A stretch of 64,000 nucleotides of DNA, taken from NCBI RefSeq assembly GCF_025766255.1, contig NW_026516684.1, forward strand, positions 434,001 to 498,000, in the 5' to 3' direction. The notes under the pieces were generated by a model. The model worked only from the letters and a program-made list of their open reading frames with translations. It was not told the origin of the DNA and searched no databases. This DNA comes from Zychaea mexicana. Lineage: Eukaryota; Mucoromycota; Mucoromycetes; Mucorales; Lichtheimiaceae. This document shows, piece after piece, positions 10,892 to 23,800 of the stretch; position 1 is the stretch's first letter, and each line of letters begins with the position of its first letter. A program made the translations under genes and the position numbers.

Positions 10892-12482
10892 AATATAAGA
10901 GACAGGTGCGGAAATGGCGAGCGAAAGGAAAGAAGGCGTATCTAAACGCTTATGTTATTTAACGACCGGGTAGCCGGAAAGATGCATACTTATATAGCTC
11001 GTTCTATTCGACATTTCCATTTTATCATAAGGGGCGAACCTACAATTCTGAAATAGAAAATAGTAACAGGGGCTGGCAGATTTAACTCTAAAATACAAAC
11101 TCTTACACAAAATGGCAATGAATAGTAGTAATGGTGGCGGTAGCAGTAGCAGTAGTTATAGTGACGAAATGTCTTTCCTAGCCATTAAAAAATATTACAC
11201 GCAGCAATGTGACATGTGATGTGCCAGATAAAGTGGTATTCAGATAAAAAAGCGAAAAGCCCGTGATACTAAGAACTGTTTGTTTGATTCGTATCCCTTG
11301 ATCCAAATCTCGAGAAAGAGAGAGTATAGGGGAAGAGGGATGGGAGGCAAAGACAAGAGGCTGTTTTAGGAAATCTGTCAATCTTCTGAATCATCCGTAC
11401 AACATCAAGTTCTTTGTTTAAAGGACTTCTTTCCAGTTTTTTTGTTATGCAACCCGGTCGGACTGCAAGATCAACATTTTAAACTGGCGTTTTTGTTTTG
11501 ATATATCCCCAACAACGCTAGTTGCCACAATTTCGTATTTGCCACAATTTTTGTTGTGAAGCTGCATATATGCTAATGCTGAATTTAGATCATTTGCTAT
11601 TTCATTTATCGTTAATGACTTAATGACAAAATAATGGCTTTACGTCCACACACACAAATAACAAGGTCATGTGTTTCTGCCTGTTTCTATATCATACAAT
11701 GTATCAATGACGCGATTTGATAAAGTGTTTCCCGGGACATTCTCAAGATAATTTATCGCTTCACCCCTTCACGTAGAAGACCATGAGCCTTTAACAACAA
11801 GAAATTATACCTTTTTCTCCCCGCATACGGATATTGTATCTGGCGCACAATGCACCTACGGTATGTCTTTTTCTTTAAAATAATCACCTTGAGCTTTTGC
11901 AGCTATCAATCATGTCAAGAAAGTATACAATGCTGAATTTGCTCATGTTACTTCCATGCCTGAAAGAAACGTATAACTTGCTAATGACTTGATCGCACTA
12001 GATATGCGGTAAGAAAATAAGAAGATGTCTGGCTCCGCACCATCAATGTGGTATAGCAAGTCAATTTCTGTTGCTTATACACTAAAGCCAGCATTAGAAC
12101 TTGCTTTTTAGAACTTGTTGCAGGTGATTACTCGGATGGTCACCATCTTTCCCCTGATACTCCCCTGGGGCCTATAGTGGAGGTCAACTAGTGTGATGTG
12201 ACGTTACATAAACTGTACTATGCTGGTGACAAATCCGTCATCCAAAGAAAGAAAGCGGCTTTTCATCCGAGTTACATAATCCATCGAAGTAAGAAAAAGC
12301 GCAAGGTGTAACCACTTGGGGAGACGGGCAAATGCAGCATTGCATTAAAGGCGAATTTGACAGCTCATTGGCTGCAAGTGGCTTGGTCGAATTTTAGAAG
12401 GGGTGGGGTTGAAGCCCGGTTTTTTGCTTTGACAGCTCACTTCCCGCTCCAACAAAAACCCCCACTCTCATTCTTCCACACA
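10892..12482. other. Gene-free interval
   Basis: About 1.6 kb between divergent genes. It is AT-rich with scattered microsatellite-like GTAGTA runs (11125-11160) and one copy of the palindromic motif CCCCTTCACGTAGAAG near 11764-11779. No reading frame with recognisable protein or splice structure was found. Promoter sequences for the protease at its left and the gene at its right must lie here. Confidence 0.5.
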
Positions 12483-13552
12483 ATGGCTTTGCGTCCCACT
12501 GTTCGCGTATTCTCGCTCCTGAAAAAGCAAGTCGCATTGCGACCCAGTATGTACCACCTCGATAGAATTACTCGTAATTGAATGGTTGCAATTGACCCTT
12601 GATGCGTTGTATTTCTTTTTAGCAATGGCAGCAACACGTCCAGCAAATGTTAGCCAACGTTGTGCATTCCACGCGTTGCGACCGACGAGTGTGTGTGAGT
12701 GGAAAACACCCATAAAGTATCAACCCCCTCCCTCAATACACAAACACCGTTTAATGACTTTTACTTCTTTTCAAATAAAAAGTGCTAAAGGCCAAGAAGG
12801 GACAGGGTACTGCTGAACTGCTTGACGAAAACGACCCAGAACTCCTCGAAGCCGAAGAGCAAAGAGAGGCCGAAGAAACCTTGCTAAAGCAACAACAACA
12901 ACAGCAATCACATTATGCGGCAAAGGGTGACGAAAGCTTCAGTAATCTGTACGACGCTCTTCTTGTCGAGACACAGGATCCCAAAGACTTACACAACATT
13001 CCCAAGCACTCGCGTCTGAACAACCTGATACACCACATCAACGAGCCCGAACAAGTCGAGAAAATGCCATTATTGATTGAACAGTGGCGCAACAAGCTCT
13101 TGCCCGTCACTGAATACACCACCAAAAAGCTGCTGGATACATGTGCTCAGACACTGCGTGGTGATATTGCGTATACGCTTTTGGGAGATCGTCAGCGCTA
13201 TGGTTTGCTGCCAACAGTGGGCGATTTTGAAAAGACGATTGAGGCACTCGGTACGCAATCCGAAATGGACAAAGCATTCATTACATTGGCCATGGTGCCT
13301 CTGTATAACTTTTCCCGGACCGGCTCCATGTATGCATCGCTTGTGAACGGTTGCATGGCCACGGATACAGCTACAGAGAATGAAAAGGTGTTGGAAGATG
13401 CCCTTTCGGCTGCAGAAGAATTGGTCTTGGACGATAAGATCGAAAACAAGGCTGATGCAAAGGACTCGTTAGAAAAGCTTGCTGCCCGCTTTGGAGAAAA
13501 GGGAGAAAGCGAAAAGGCGGACAAGGTTAAGCAACTTGCTTCGTCCTTGTAA
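12483..13552 (+). CDS. Putative mitochondrial PPR/TPR-like helical protein
   Basis: Three exons (12483-12546, 12623-12694, 12783-13552) give about 301 residues. The N-terminus (MALRPTVRVFSLLKKQVALR, then more Arg/Ser/Ala and almost no acid until about residue 50) looks like a mitochondrial targeting peptide. A Gln run follows at about 80-87. The body is alpha-helical with a PPR-like stretch, AYTLLGDRQRYGLLPTVGDF, and the C-terminus is a charged Lys/Glu/Ala helix. I do not recognise a named family; mitochondrial translation or RNA handling is a guess from the targeting peptide and the PPR-like segment. The start was chosen because the short first exon splices in frame to the long third exon. 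Confidence 0.65.
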
Positions 13553-13662
13553 TAATTTGTAATATCTATATTTCATAATTTTTTTTATAAAGAAAAGGGC
13601 TTCCTTTTTTACCTAATTATATGCAGTGTGTTTTCTTAGTAGTACGTTGTTGTATATATTAT

Positions 13663-14850
13663 TTACAGGAATTGATTTCGTGGTGCTAATACCAATTGAA
13701 TGACGAGTTCCTTGCTCTTTTTGTAAAATGTGGCATCATTATCTACATGGTGGATATCCACCGCCTGTGGTAACTCAATCCGCTTAAGCATACTCCCAAT
13801 ACCGCCAATCATCAGCTCCATGGGTTCGATGTCTAGCGTCCATGATGAAGGATTCTATGTTGTCAAATATTAGGCTAAAGGGTTTTCCTTACAATCATCC
13901 ATATTCACGACAATAAAACTTACAGATGATGGCATGTTTGGAACTACTACTGTCAGACGATCCCCCTTTTTATTGATAGAGATTGATGATGACTTGGTAC
14001 CCTCTTTTTTTGCAGGCTTTTGCTTTTTGACAGCAGATATTAAAGCAGGTTTTGGTAGTCGGAGCATTCGTTGGGGTATCGTGCCTTTGGATTGCAGGTT
14101 TGGCATTGTGAATTCTGTAATTGATAGTCAGCATTGCAGGTTATAGATAGTTACACCTTGATGCATAGTTTGAACTTTTACCTCGACTGAGCTCCACCGA
14201 TTCCATCTCTTCTACGAACTCAATGGCCAACTCGAGGATATACAACTTGAAATCCAGATCACGTTCTGCCCGCATGTACGGTTGTGTATGGATACACGCA
14301 TCCATAATAAGTGAGGCTATATACACATAGACATAGTAAATATCTAAAAACTCCAAAAACACGCATGATCAGCTATCAAAAATAGGGGGGGGGTCTTACT
14401 TGAATCGGTATCGAAACGAGGTTGACCCATACTGAGAGGCACGCGATACGTTGCGTCTTGTTCAGCATCCAACGCCTTTTGTATTTCATTCTCATTCGCG
14501 ACAGGAGGAGCAGGAATGGCGTCTGCATGGCAAATGTTGATATACACTTTAGTCCCCGGCTTGTGCTTTTTCGATCGTTCCACTTTGGTTTTACAAACGA
14601 ATCCCGGTTGGGGTTGGACAGAGACCGTATTGAAATCGTCCGGTGTCACTTGTTGTAGGAATTTGGCAGCAAGGCGTTCCATGGCCTGTGGGTCGTTGGC
14701 GAATTCTGACGCGACATGGTCTAGCAAGACACCTTGCTCTTCTTTGGACAGAGCATGAAAGTTCTCGGGTTGATTGCCTGTTGCTTCAGTAGTCGAAGAA
14801 GTAAATAGGAATGGATTTTTGTTGGATTGACCCGATTCAAGAAGTGGCAT
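13663..14850 (-). CDS. PIH1: PIH1-domain protein (R2TP complex subunit)
   Basis: Four exons (14850-14400, 14316-14182, 14114-13924, 13854-13663) give about 322 residues. In yeast and animals Pih1/PIH1D1 joins Tah1, Rvb1 and Rvb2 in the R2TP complex, which works with HSP90 to assemble snoRNPs, RNA polymerases and PIKKs. The N-terminal PIH1 domain is clear: QPGFVCKTKV, KVYINICHADAIPAPP and YRVPLSMGQPRFDTDS, then a helix with FKLYILELAIEFVEE. After a Lys-rich linker the C-terminus (about 235-322, including WTLDIEPMELMI) fits the CS-like domain of the family. It is divergent from the CYP40 gene, whose product is also an HSP90 partner. Confidence 0.85.
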
Positions 14851-15404
14851 GGCTTTTTTATTTTATTTTTTTCGAGTGAATTGGCGTGAAAAGAAGAAAG
14901 ATAAAATTTAGTAGAGTTTGCGGAACTAGACGCTTTATATTATTGGAAGAAGCGTTTGCCTTGAACATCTTTTATTTGTGGTAAGACACTCTGTATAGCT
15001 ATGGTTATTATAGAGCATCACTACTGTTTTTGTGTGCTTATATTACTTGTCAAGTTAGTTGTATGTACACAAAAGCGCCATCATTCCATCTATACCAGTA
15101 AAAGCCAATTGGACCTTGCGGTATATAACAAGAAAAATGGTCAGTGCATGTAATAGATCAAGAACATTCGATATGATCCGTTCCTAAGTGTATGCGTCTA
15201 TAACCGTTAAACAAATGTGCAACTACTAGTATGAAACGGGAAGGAGAGCAACGTATAAATCCGACAAACAGCTGGAAAGATCCAGAAAACCTGAGAGAAA
15301 TTGAAAAGGCGAGCCTGAGTCCACGCCCACGGCAAGCAAACTTAAGCAGCTTTTTCCTCTTTCTCTTTTTTTGTGCTTCCCTTACTTCTTTGCTCAAGTC
15401 AAAA
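14851..15404. promoter_or_regulatory. Shared divergent promoter of PIH1 and CYP40
   Basis: The 554 bp between the two start codons hold a two-unit heat-shock-element match, GAACATTC (GAA at 15162-15164, TTC at 15167-15169). A palindromic CCAAT box, CCAATTGG, lies at 15105-15112. A pyrimidine-rich stretch (about 15350-15395) precedes the cyclophilin start. The element calls rest on short matches and could be chance; the divergent arrangement is certain from the flanking genes. Confidence 0.5.
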
Positions 15405-17028
15405 ATGTCCAACCCACGCGTGTAGGTTTTTATTTTTCTCACTTTCTGAAAATGCCGACTCGAGTACGATCGTCTTGGCAACAATGCTAACAAGAAAAAA
15501 AAATAAACGCGTAAACATAAATGTGCATGTAGTTACTTTGATATTACCATTGGCGGTCAACCTGCTGGTCGCATTGTGTTTGAATTGGTAAAAAGCAGAA
15601 CTGTTTCTTTGGGCACACGAGTGCTTCAGTAAATAGGACAAAAACACGACAATGCTAACATTTTAACGTATAGTTTAAGGATGTCGTGCCAAAGACGGCT
15701 GAGAACTTCCGCGCCCTTTGCACTGGTAAGTACGAGTTTTGCTGTATAGGTACAAAGCAGTCTTTTTTTTTTTACTGAGTATTCCATGTGTGTCTTTATC
15801 CCTTTTCGACGTCTAGGTGAGAAGGGTGTCGGACAAGCTGGCAAGCCATTGAGCTTCAAGGGATCTATTTTCCACCGTGTCATCAAGGTAAAGGAATAAA
15901 AAATACATTATGCAAAGCCTATCGAATTTTAAAGGGGTTTTTTTTTATTTGATACTAATGCTTTCTGTTATTAGAACTTTATGTGTCAAGGTGGTGATTT
16001 CACCAACGGCAATGGTACTGGTGGTGAATCGATCTACGGTGAAAAGTTCGAAGGTAAACTTTTACAGAAAAAAAAAAAAAAGCTATATTGGAAGTGAAGG
16101 CTAATCATAGCAAATCAGATGAAAACTTTGATCTCAAGCACGACAAGCCATTCTTACTCTCAATGGCAAACGCTGGTCCTAATACGAACGGATCGCAGTT
16201 CTTTATCACAACTGTCAGCACACCACACCTGGATGACAAGCACGTTGTCTTTGGCAAGGTGTTGAAGGGTAAGGGTGTGGTCCGCACGGTTGAGATGCAG
16301 CCCACGAGCAACGACCGTCCGGAAAAGGATGTTGCAATCGCTGATTGTGGCGAGATCCCCGAGGGTGCTGATGACGGTGTTCCTGCGCCTGTGGATGGTG
16401 ATACCTATGAGGATTTCCCTGAGGATTATGATGGTTCCAAGGAACCAACGGATGTGATTGAAATTGGCGCTAAATTAAAGGCGATCGGTAACGATTATTT
16501 CAAAAAGGGAGATTACCGTGCTGCCGGTACTAAATATCAAAAGGTAGTATAAAAGAGAGAAAGAGAAAAAAGCTCCCGTGTATAATTGGGAGGTGACCGA
16601 GAGAGACTTATACATGGGCAAATGATCTATAGGCTATCCGCTACTTGAACGAAAAGCCTGCCTTTGATGAAGAAGATGGTGAGGATCTTCGCAAGAGCTA
16701 TGCAGCCGTCAAAATCCCTTGCCAGCTCAACCGCGCCATGTGCGCATTGAAGAACAACGACAACCGTGACGCAGTGCTTGCAGCCACAGGTGTCTTGGAA
16801 TACGACCCAAAGTATTTGAAGGACACGGATATCACCAAGGCGTACTTCCGTCGTGGTATGGCCAAGGTTGCACTCAAGGATGAAGAGGGCGGCATCAAGG
16901 ATTTGGAAGCTGCAGCAGCAAAGGATCCCAACGATGGCGCCATCAAGCGTGAGCTGACTAATGCCAAGAAAAAGATTGTTCAGCGAAAGCAAAAGGAAAA
17001 GGCTGCTTTTGCAAAGATGTTTGGTTAA
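15405..17028 (+). CDS. CPR6: Cyclophilin 40 (PPIase with TPR domain), HSP90 co-chaperone
   Basis: Seven exons: 15405-15421, 15533-15587, 15674-15725, 15817-15887, 15975-16053, 16095-16543, 16633-17028. The product is about 372 residues, the usual CYP40/Cpr6 length. Residues about 5-172 form a cyclophilin domain that interconverts prolyl cis and trans bonds. The catalytic Arg62 lies in [16 protein letters not shown], and [15 protein letters not shown] follows. The site equivalent to Trp121 of cyclophilin A is His ([10 protein letters not shown]), as is usual in CYP40. Residues about 215-345 form three TPR repeats ([43 protein letters not shown]), which in this family bind the HSP90 MEEVD tail. 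The first exon is only 17 nt and was found from phase and the [14 protein letters not shown] start. Confidence 0.92.
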
Positions 17029-17709
17029 CTTGATAATGATGCATATTCTCATCTATACACACACACAACAAGAACAACAACAAATTTTTACTCTATTAAC
17101 TTGCCATCATTTGTTTCTCCCTCCCATTTTTCATCCGAAATCAAATAATATATATACATGTCACTTGTCTGTAAGAATGAGTTCAGGTCAGCCCAACCCC
17201 ATCAACTTTCATACCAGAGTATAAATTTGTTGAGACTTTAAATTGCTAAATACTTTACCGTGAATGAAACAAGGATCATGGACGGCGAGCTCCCTCACTT
17301 TGAGTGTTTCTAATGTGCAGATCAAGATATAGAGGAACAAGCTTTGCCTGGAGGTAGTGGATAGCGAATCTGCTTAGTGAAACACAGTCCGTTTCGCTTT
17401 CAAACGCGTTCCTGAATGTGCAGCAATGATTCAGGTACGACTGTTTGAAACGTTTATAAAGAGACACCCTTTTGCAACATTGGCGCACTCCAAACAAAGC
17501 GCTATACAGAATGATTGAGAGATCATCGGATGGTTTGTATATTTATATAGAGCTGATATAAATAGAAATATGTATAGTGTGTACTATTGTTTGTGATTTG
17601 TTGAAAGAGAAGCTTCTTGCAGAAAAAAGAAAAAGAAGAGAGGGTGATATATGATGCAAACAGGAGAGGGATGAAAAGGGTAAGAAGAAAAGGACCAGAA
17701 ACGCTTTGT
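17029..17709. other. Convergent 3' spacer
   Basis: About 680 bp between the stops of the convergent CYP40 and pyruvate kinase genes. It must contain both 3' ends. AT-rich with CA-rich stretches (17055-17085); no further gene or structured RNA recognised. Confidence 0.5.
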
Positions 17710-20082
17710 TTAAGGGGTAAACAGGACACGGAGGGTGTTTGTGTTGCCAAGGCCACCCTTCCAACCTTGCACAGCAACAACGGGTTGACCGTGCTTCAAC
17801 AAGCTATATAGAAAAAGCGTCATGTCGTATTTAGTTGACGGAATGCCTTTGCAGAATATAATGATGATGCTGATACCCCCTTCTTTCAGAAACTTACCCG
17901 TATTTGATGGCCTGCTCCATACCCCACATCAATCTAGCATCCACATCCTCCTGCCAGGGAGCAACATCAGCTGGGCTTGCCAAGTGAGCAGCGCTGGGCG
18001 ACAACAAGGAAGCGGTAGGGTGCGAGCTGGGCTTGGGATAGAGATAGGGGAAGCAGCCACGGTACAAGTGGACCTGACGAGCGACCTGAGGGTTACGGGT
18101 GACGACGATGATGGGGCACTGGGGTCTGTATTTGGACAGGAAGCGGGCACTGTTACCCGAGGTGGTCAAGACAATGATGGCACCGGCGCTCTGCTCGTGG
18201 GCAGCGCTGACAGCAGCACACGCAACGGTCTCGGTGGTCTCGGTGGGCAGGGCAGTGAGCGAGCGCAATTCGTTAAAGGTGGCGGGATAGCACAGAACCG
18301 ATTCGGCCAGTTTGCAAATGTCGTGCATGGTAGTGACGGCTTCGACCGGGTAGTTGCCCTTGGCGGTCTCACCAGACAACATGACACAGTCGGCACCATC
18401 CAAGACGGCATTGGCGACATCGGACACTTCGGCACGGGTAGGACGAGGGTTGTACTATTGAGAAGAGAGAGAGAGAGAGAGAGTTGTTAGAGCTCGTTTC
18501 CATAAAAGAAAAAAACATGAGTCAAAGGGGAAACTTACGGTCATGGACTCCAACATTTGAGTGGCACTATGTAGATCGACGGGTATGAGTGCATTTGGAA
18601 TTACATTCTCACTATTAAGTAACTTACCAGATAACAGGCTTGCCAGCAAGGTTGCACTTGGTGATCATCATCTTCTGGGCAATAAAAACGCGCTCCAAGG
18701 GGATTTCGATGCCCATGTCCTATTATCAGAAAGACCGTTTAGCCTGAGTGTTTAGCCCTTGACTCCCCAGAACACAGGATGCACTTGTAAAAAAAAGAAC
18801 CCATCCTTCCCACCCCCCCCCTTGGAAAAATAACTTACGCCACGTGCAACCATGACACCGTCCGTTTCTGCCAGAATATCGTCAAAGTTGGTGACACCTT
18901 GATGGTTCTCGATCTTGGAAATGATCTTGATATGCTTGCCATCGTCGCCAAGGACCTCACGGATATCTTTGACGTCCTGACCACGGCGGACAAAGGAGGC
19001 AAAGACCATGTCGACCTTGTTCTTGACGCCAAAGCGCAGGTCGGCCTTGTCCTTTTCGGAGAGGGCAGGCAGGTCGACGTCGGTGCCGGGCAAGTTGACG
19101 CCCTTGTGGGCACAGAGACGGCCGTTGTTGCGGGCACGGACGCGAATGTCGTCGCCATCGATGCTGAGAACATCAAAGGAAAGGACGCCGTCGTCAACAT
19201 AGATCATCTTGCCGGGCTTGATGACGTTGGGCAGGTTCTTGTAGTCCAGATACATGACCTTGTCGTCACAAATGTCCTTGTATTCCGGGTTGACGCTAAA
19301 GATCATTTCATGGCCGGCACTGATGGGCAGCTCGACATTGTCCCGCATGTTACCCGTGCGGATCTCGGGGCCTTTGTTGTCCAGCGCGATGGCCACAGGG
19401 CGACCGGGATATACTGGGGGACACACGATGATAACACATCAGTCTCACTGCACACACACACACACCCTTTAAGTCCAAAAAGAAACAAAGTAAAAAGAAA
19501 GACTTACATTCGAAACTCTTGCGAGTGTTATCGATGACCGATTGATGGTACTTTAGAAAATAGTGTTAGCCTTATTTTTTTACCCAAGAAATCCAGCTCT
19601 CCCTTCTCCCCCCAAATTTTTTGTTGTTCGGAAAGATCTCCGCAGTCGCAGTAAAAATCAAGGGAAACATCAAACAATTCCCGTAGAAACCCGCGATTAC
19701 CAGACACGTACCTCATACGAGCCATGCGAGAAGTTCATACGGACAACGTTGAGACCGGCGTTGCGCAACTGGGTGATCATCTCCACGCTGTTGGTCTTGG
19801 GACCTTTTTGATATTAAACGGAGGACAAGTGGGGGTGAAGTTAGTTTCTGTGAGAAAAATGAACCGGGTACGGACGGGGAGCGTGTGGGTCGGTGGAAAT
19901 AGCAACACGCGTCTTTATATATATACAGGGAAAACCCCAACCCACAAACGGTGACTAAGAGAGCACATACCAATGGTACCGATGATGCTGGACTTGCGAC
20001 CGGCTGTGGGTTCGATGTCTACGTTCATCTGCGAGAGCCACTGGACGCTCGATGTGATTTCGGGAGTGACGACGGGAGCCAT
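17710..20082 (-). CDS. PYK1: Pyruvate kinase
   Basis: The last step of glycolysis: phosphoenolpyruvate plus ADP gives pyruvate plus ATP, in the cytosol. Eight exons (20082-19971, 19803-19712, 19550-19508, 19413-18839, 18719-18628, 18566-18539, 18454-17898, 17803-17710) give about 530 residues. Landmarks: [42 protein letters not shown], the B domain near [15 protein letters not shown], and the active-site segment [20 protein letters not shown] with the catalytic Lys. MVARGDMGIEIP (Mg2+ binding), ATQMLESM and [16 protein letters not shown] follow. The C-terminal effector domain ends [17 protein letters not shown] and codon use are more biased than in the neighbours, as expected of a highly expressed gene. 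An in-frame ATG 15 bp upstream (20097) could add five residues. Confidence 0.95.
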
Positions 20083-20831
20083 AGTGTTTTTCAGCAAAGA
20101 CAGTGTATGTACAGAAAGTCAAAGAAGAGCGGGGGAAAGAAAAAGTAAGAGTGAGGAAGGGAGAGAGAAAAGAAAAGAAAAGAGAGCTCGGTTCCTCTTT
20201 TTATGGTTTTTTTTTTGTTCTTGGGCAGCATCCATCATCGAACAAATCTTAACAGACACACACGCCCGAACGCCCAAAAACAAAATAGCTTCGGGCTATA
20301 ATTTCCATGGCTACTTTTTTCATTTAGACTCCAGACGCTGTTGCCTCCCCTAGTGGGTTGGAAACCCTTCTTCTTTCCCTTTTTCTAACAACACTTGTTC
20401 GCTTCAATGTCTCGCTTTCCTCCTTGCAGCATTGGAAACCTAGTAGAAGCGAAGGCCTCAAGCCCGTTGGAGAGAAGAGAGGGAGCGCGGCTTATCCATC
20501 TCATCAAAGCAAACAAAAAAAAAAAAAAAAGCTTATGCTCTTTGACGCGGAGCTATCGTCCATTATCTTGAGCCAATGAATTGCTTCATCTTATCGTTCC
20601 CTGTTATTTGGGGGTGGACTTCATGAGAGCGCTCATTGGCTCATTCTCTTCGAAACACGCATGTTTTATCAACACGCATCAACACACAACTAAAAACTCA
20701 CAGTGAAGGGTGGGTATATTAAGCAAAGTTTGCCAGTATTATGTACAGATGTGGATGATGCAGGATGATTTGAGTAACTATGTGTGCGTGTATATGTGTA
20801 TATATATAAAGCGAAAAGATCATCATCATCT
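20083..20831. promoter_or_regulatory. Pyruvate kinase upstream region and Mto1-like 3' region
   Basis: About 750 bp: 5' flank of pyruvate kinase (purine-rich GAAAAGAAAAG run near 20160-20185, poly-A tract near 20515-20530) and the 3' flank of the CM1-domain gene. No separate gene is supported. Confidence 0.4.
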
Positions 20832-23800
20832 TTACCGCGAACTCATTGCAGAATCAGCGCGTCTGTTGTGGTGGTTGTGGAGACTGCCATGGCCGCTACT
20901 GCCACTGCTGGTGTTGTCAATGACTTCATCCGTTGCCTGTCGCAACAACACACTTTCCATCACAGCCTTGCGCTCGTTGGTACTCTACATGTAGATAGAT
21001 CAGTCAATAATCATTCTATTATTATTATTTTCCAAATCATGACATTTTTACCTCCAATCTTTCGAATAACCGCGTGATCATGCTATTGCGTCGTGTCAAC
21101 AGTTCGTTCAGCTGATCTTTTTCTTGTTCGACCTGCTCGAGTTCTTCGGCCAGTCGCCCACAATCTAATTCACATTCCTGCAGTCGCGCACTTTCGTGCT
21201 GCAACGCCCGATCGCGTTCCTCAATCTCACGTTGCAGTTCCTGATTGAGTTTTGTAAGCGCCATCTGTGCCTGAGATGACGACATTGTCGAACTCCTTGA
21301 TCCATACTTTGACTATTTCATGTCAAAATTCATTTAAAACGTAAGCAAAGACACTTTCTCTCTCTCTCTCCACATTTAAAAGAGTTCTCTTCTTGTACCT
21401 CTGACGATCGTTGATACTGATCCAAAAGATCATTCAACAGACCATTCTTTTTGTTTGCACTTTCTAGTTTTTGCTGTAGTGTTCGTTTTGCGCTGACTGC
21501 CTCGGTAAGCTTTTCATTGGCAAGACGACGGTCCTTTTTCAACTGATCCTCAGTCGCCTTTAACCGATCTGTCAAGTCAGTCACTTTGACCTCCCACTCT
21601 TCTTCTGCCTCAATCATGCGAGAGCCGAGTTGCTAAAAAAAATACAAGTGCCATTGGGTGTTACACCAAATATACATCATTTTTTCCCACTTGCAAACAC
21701 ACACACGTACGTACAAAAAACCGTATGTTCGCCATTAACCACCCCCCCCACCGACACACACACACACACACACATTGCAGCATACCTCTTTGATATCTTG
21801 CAGGTCAGATTCATAAGCTTGTGCCGCATCCCTTGCACCGGCCGCCCGATGTTCCATTTGCGTCTCCATATTGGCCATCAACATGTCCTTTTCACGCAAC
21901 AAATTCGCCATTGCACGCAACTTGTCCTCAAGCTCCTTGATCTCTTCCTTGTGTAGCCCCTTTTCACGTTGGACCGCGTCCGTCTGTGCCTCTAAATGGC
22001 CCTCCAACGATGCAATTCGAACGTCTCGCTCACGCATGGCTTGCTCAAGCTCTTGAAACTGTCGCTCCAGCATCTGTAGATCCTCTTCATAACGGTTCTT
22101 GGCCTCCTGCGTCTTTTGCAACATGGATTCGAGTTCTTCTTCAAGTTCCTTGATCTGATCGTCTTTGTGCTGCATTGTTTGTTCTACTTGCATGAACCGA
22201 TCCTCGAGCGCATTCAGATCCGTTTCGTTGTGTGCATCCACTTCTTCCAATTGCTGTTCGTATTTGGCAATCTGCTCGTCCTTTAACCTCAGCTCTTCTT
22301 CTAGACGCTCAATGTCTTCGTCAACGTCGTAATTCTCGTCGTTGTCGTTATCGTCGTTGTCGTTATAGTTGTTGTTGTTGTTGTTGTTAGCTGTAGATTG
22401 TTCGTGGATACGGCGCTCGAGCTCTTTGATCAGTTTGTCTTTTTCCTTATCACGCGCTTCTAACTTTTCCGCACGGTTCATGACCTAGAGTGTTTTGTAT
22501 AAAAGGATTTTTAGCGCCCCAATCCCGGTAAAACGACTGAAAGGACTAACAACCAAACAGAACAATTTTTTTTACCTTGACAACCTGAGCCTCTAATGCC
22601 ATGAACTCTTGCTCGCGACGCTCTATTTCTGCATCCAGTTTTGCGACTTGGTTGCGATGAACGTAGTCACTATCCTCCAACTCGGCTCTGAGTTTCTCAA
22701 CAAGTTTTGCACGGTCCGAATTCTCCTGACGTAATCCGTCGAGCGTCTCCAAAAGCTCAGTAACATTCTTGGTCCTGCTGTTGTGTCGGTTTTGCAACGC
22801 GTCTTCTAGTTCTTCCCGCAGCTTCTGACACTCGTTTGTCTTGCCGCGTAGCATTTGCTTCGCATCGTGCAACGACCGTACCAGCTCGTCCGTGTGCTCA
22901 TGCATCCTGTCCAACTCTTTGTTCTTGTTTAACAATTGTGCCATGACTTCGGAATTTCGTTCTTGCATTCTACTCAGGTTCTGAAAGATCAAAAAGCATG
23001 GTTAATCAACACATCCATGTAGGTTACAATCACATTGAAAACTTACGTCTTGCAAGTGCTCTGCCTTGGATACATATGCATCGCGATCAGATAAGATGGA
23101 GCGTACAAGACTGTCATTCGAAGTATACCGTGTCTGGTTTCGACCTTTTCCACTAGCACTTGACGTCGTTGCACTTTGATGCATCTCGTTTTCTTCACGC
23201 AAAAGTTGGATCGTTTGGTTTTGTCGTTCAATCGTTTGTTTGGCTTGCAACCATTCTTTTCTGTACATCTCGACCTGGTCCTTGTTGTTGTTGTTGTTGT
23301 TGTTGTTTGGCTGGGGTCGACGCTGATGATGACTGATCCAATAATCACTGCTGTCGTCATCATCATTGTTGTTGTTGTAACCAGTGTCTGCATGTCTGCT
23401 ACCATTACTGTTACTTCGACTGATCCGAATCGGGCTCGCATGACGTGGTGATGATGCCGATGACCTGACACGAAGCTTTGCATTTTCCGCATTTAATTCC
23501 GCCACCATCTTGTGCAACCGTTTGTTTTCTTCTTGAGATTGAGCCGCGTTCGTTAACGCCGTCTCGTATTCCATCTGTTCGTCGCTCGACATGCCATGCG
23601 GTAAATCACACGCCTTTTGATTCCGTTGTAAAATATCCATGGCTGATTCTAACTCCCATATCATCTTTGTGTATTTCTTCAGCTCTTGTGTCAGCGTTTT
23701 ATTACTGACTTTGAGATCCACATTCTAATTTTTTAATGATTTTTTTTTTCTTTTAGTTCTGTGTTTCTCCTTTATTTTTTCCTACACCCCATTTTATCAG

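Noticed and set aside
17822..18490. A 222-codon plus-strand open frame opposite the last large pyruvate kinase exon
   Set aside because: Same reason: antisense shadow of a strongly biased gene.
18899..19537. A 212-codon plus-strand open frame opposite pyruvate kinase
   Set aside because: It is the mirror of the GC-rich, codon-biased kinase exon; no splice or family support.
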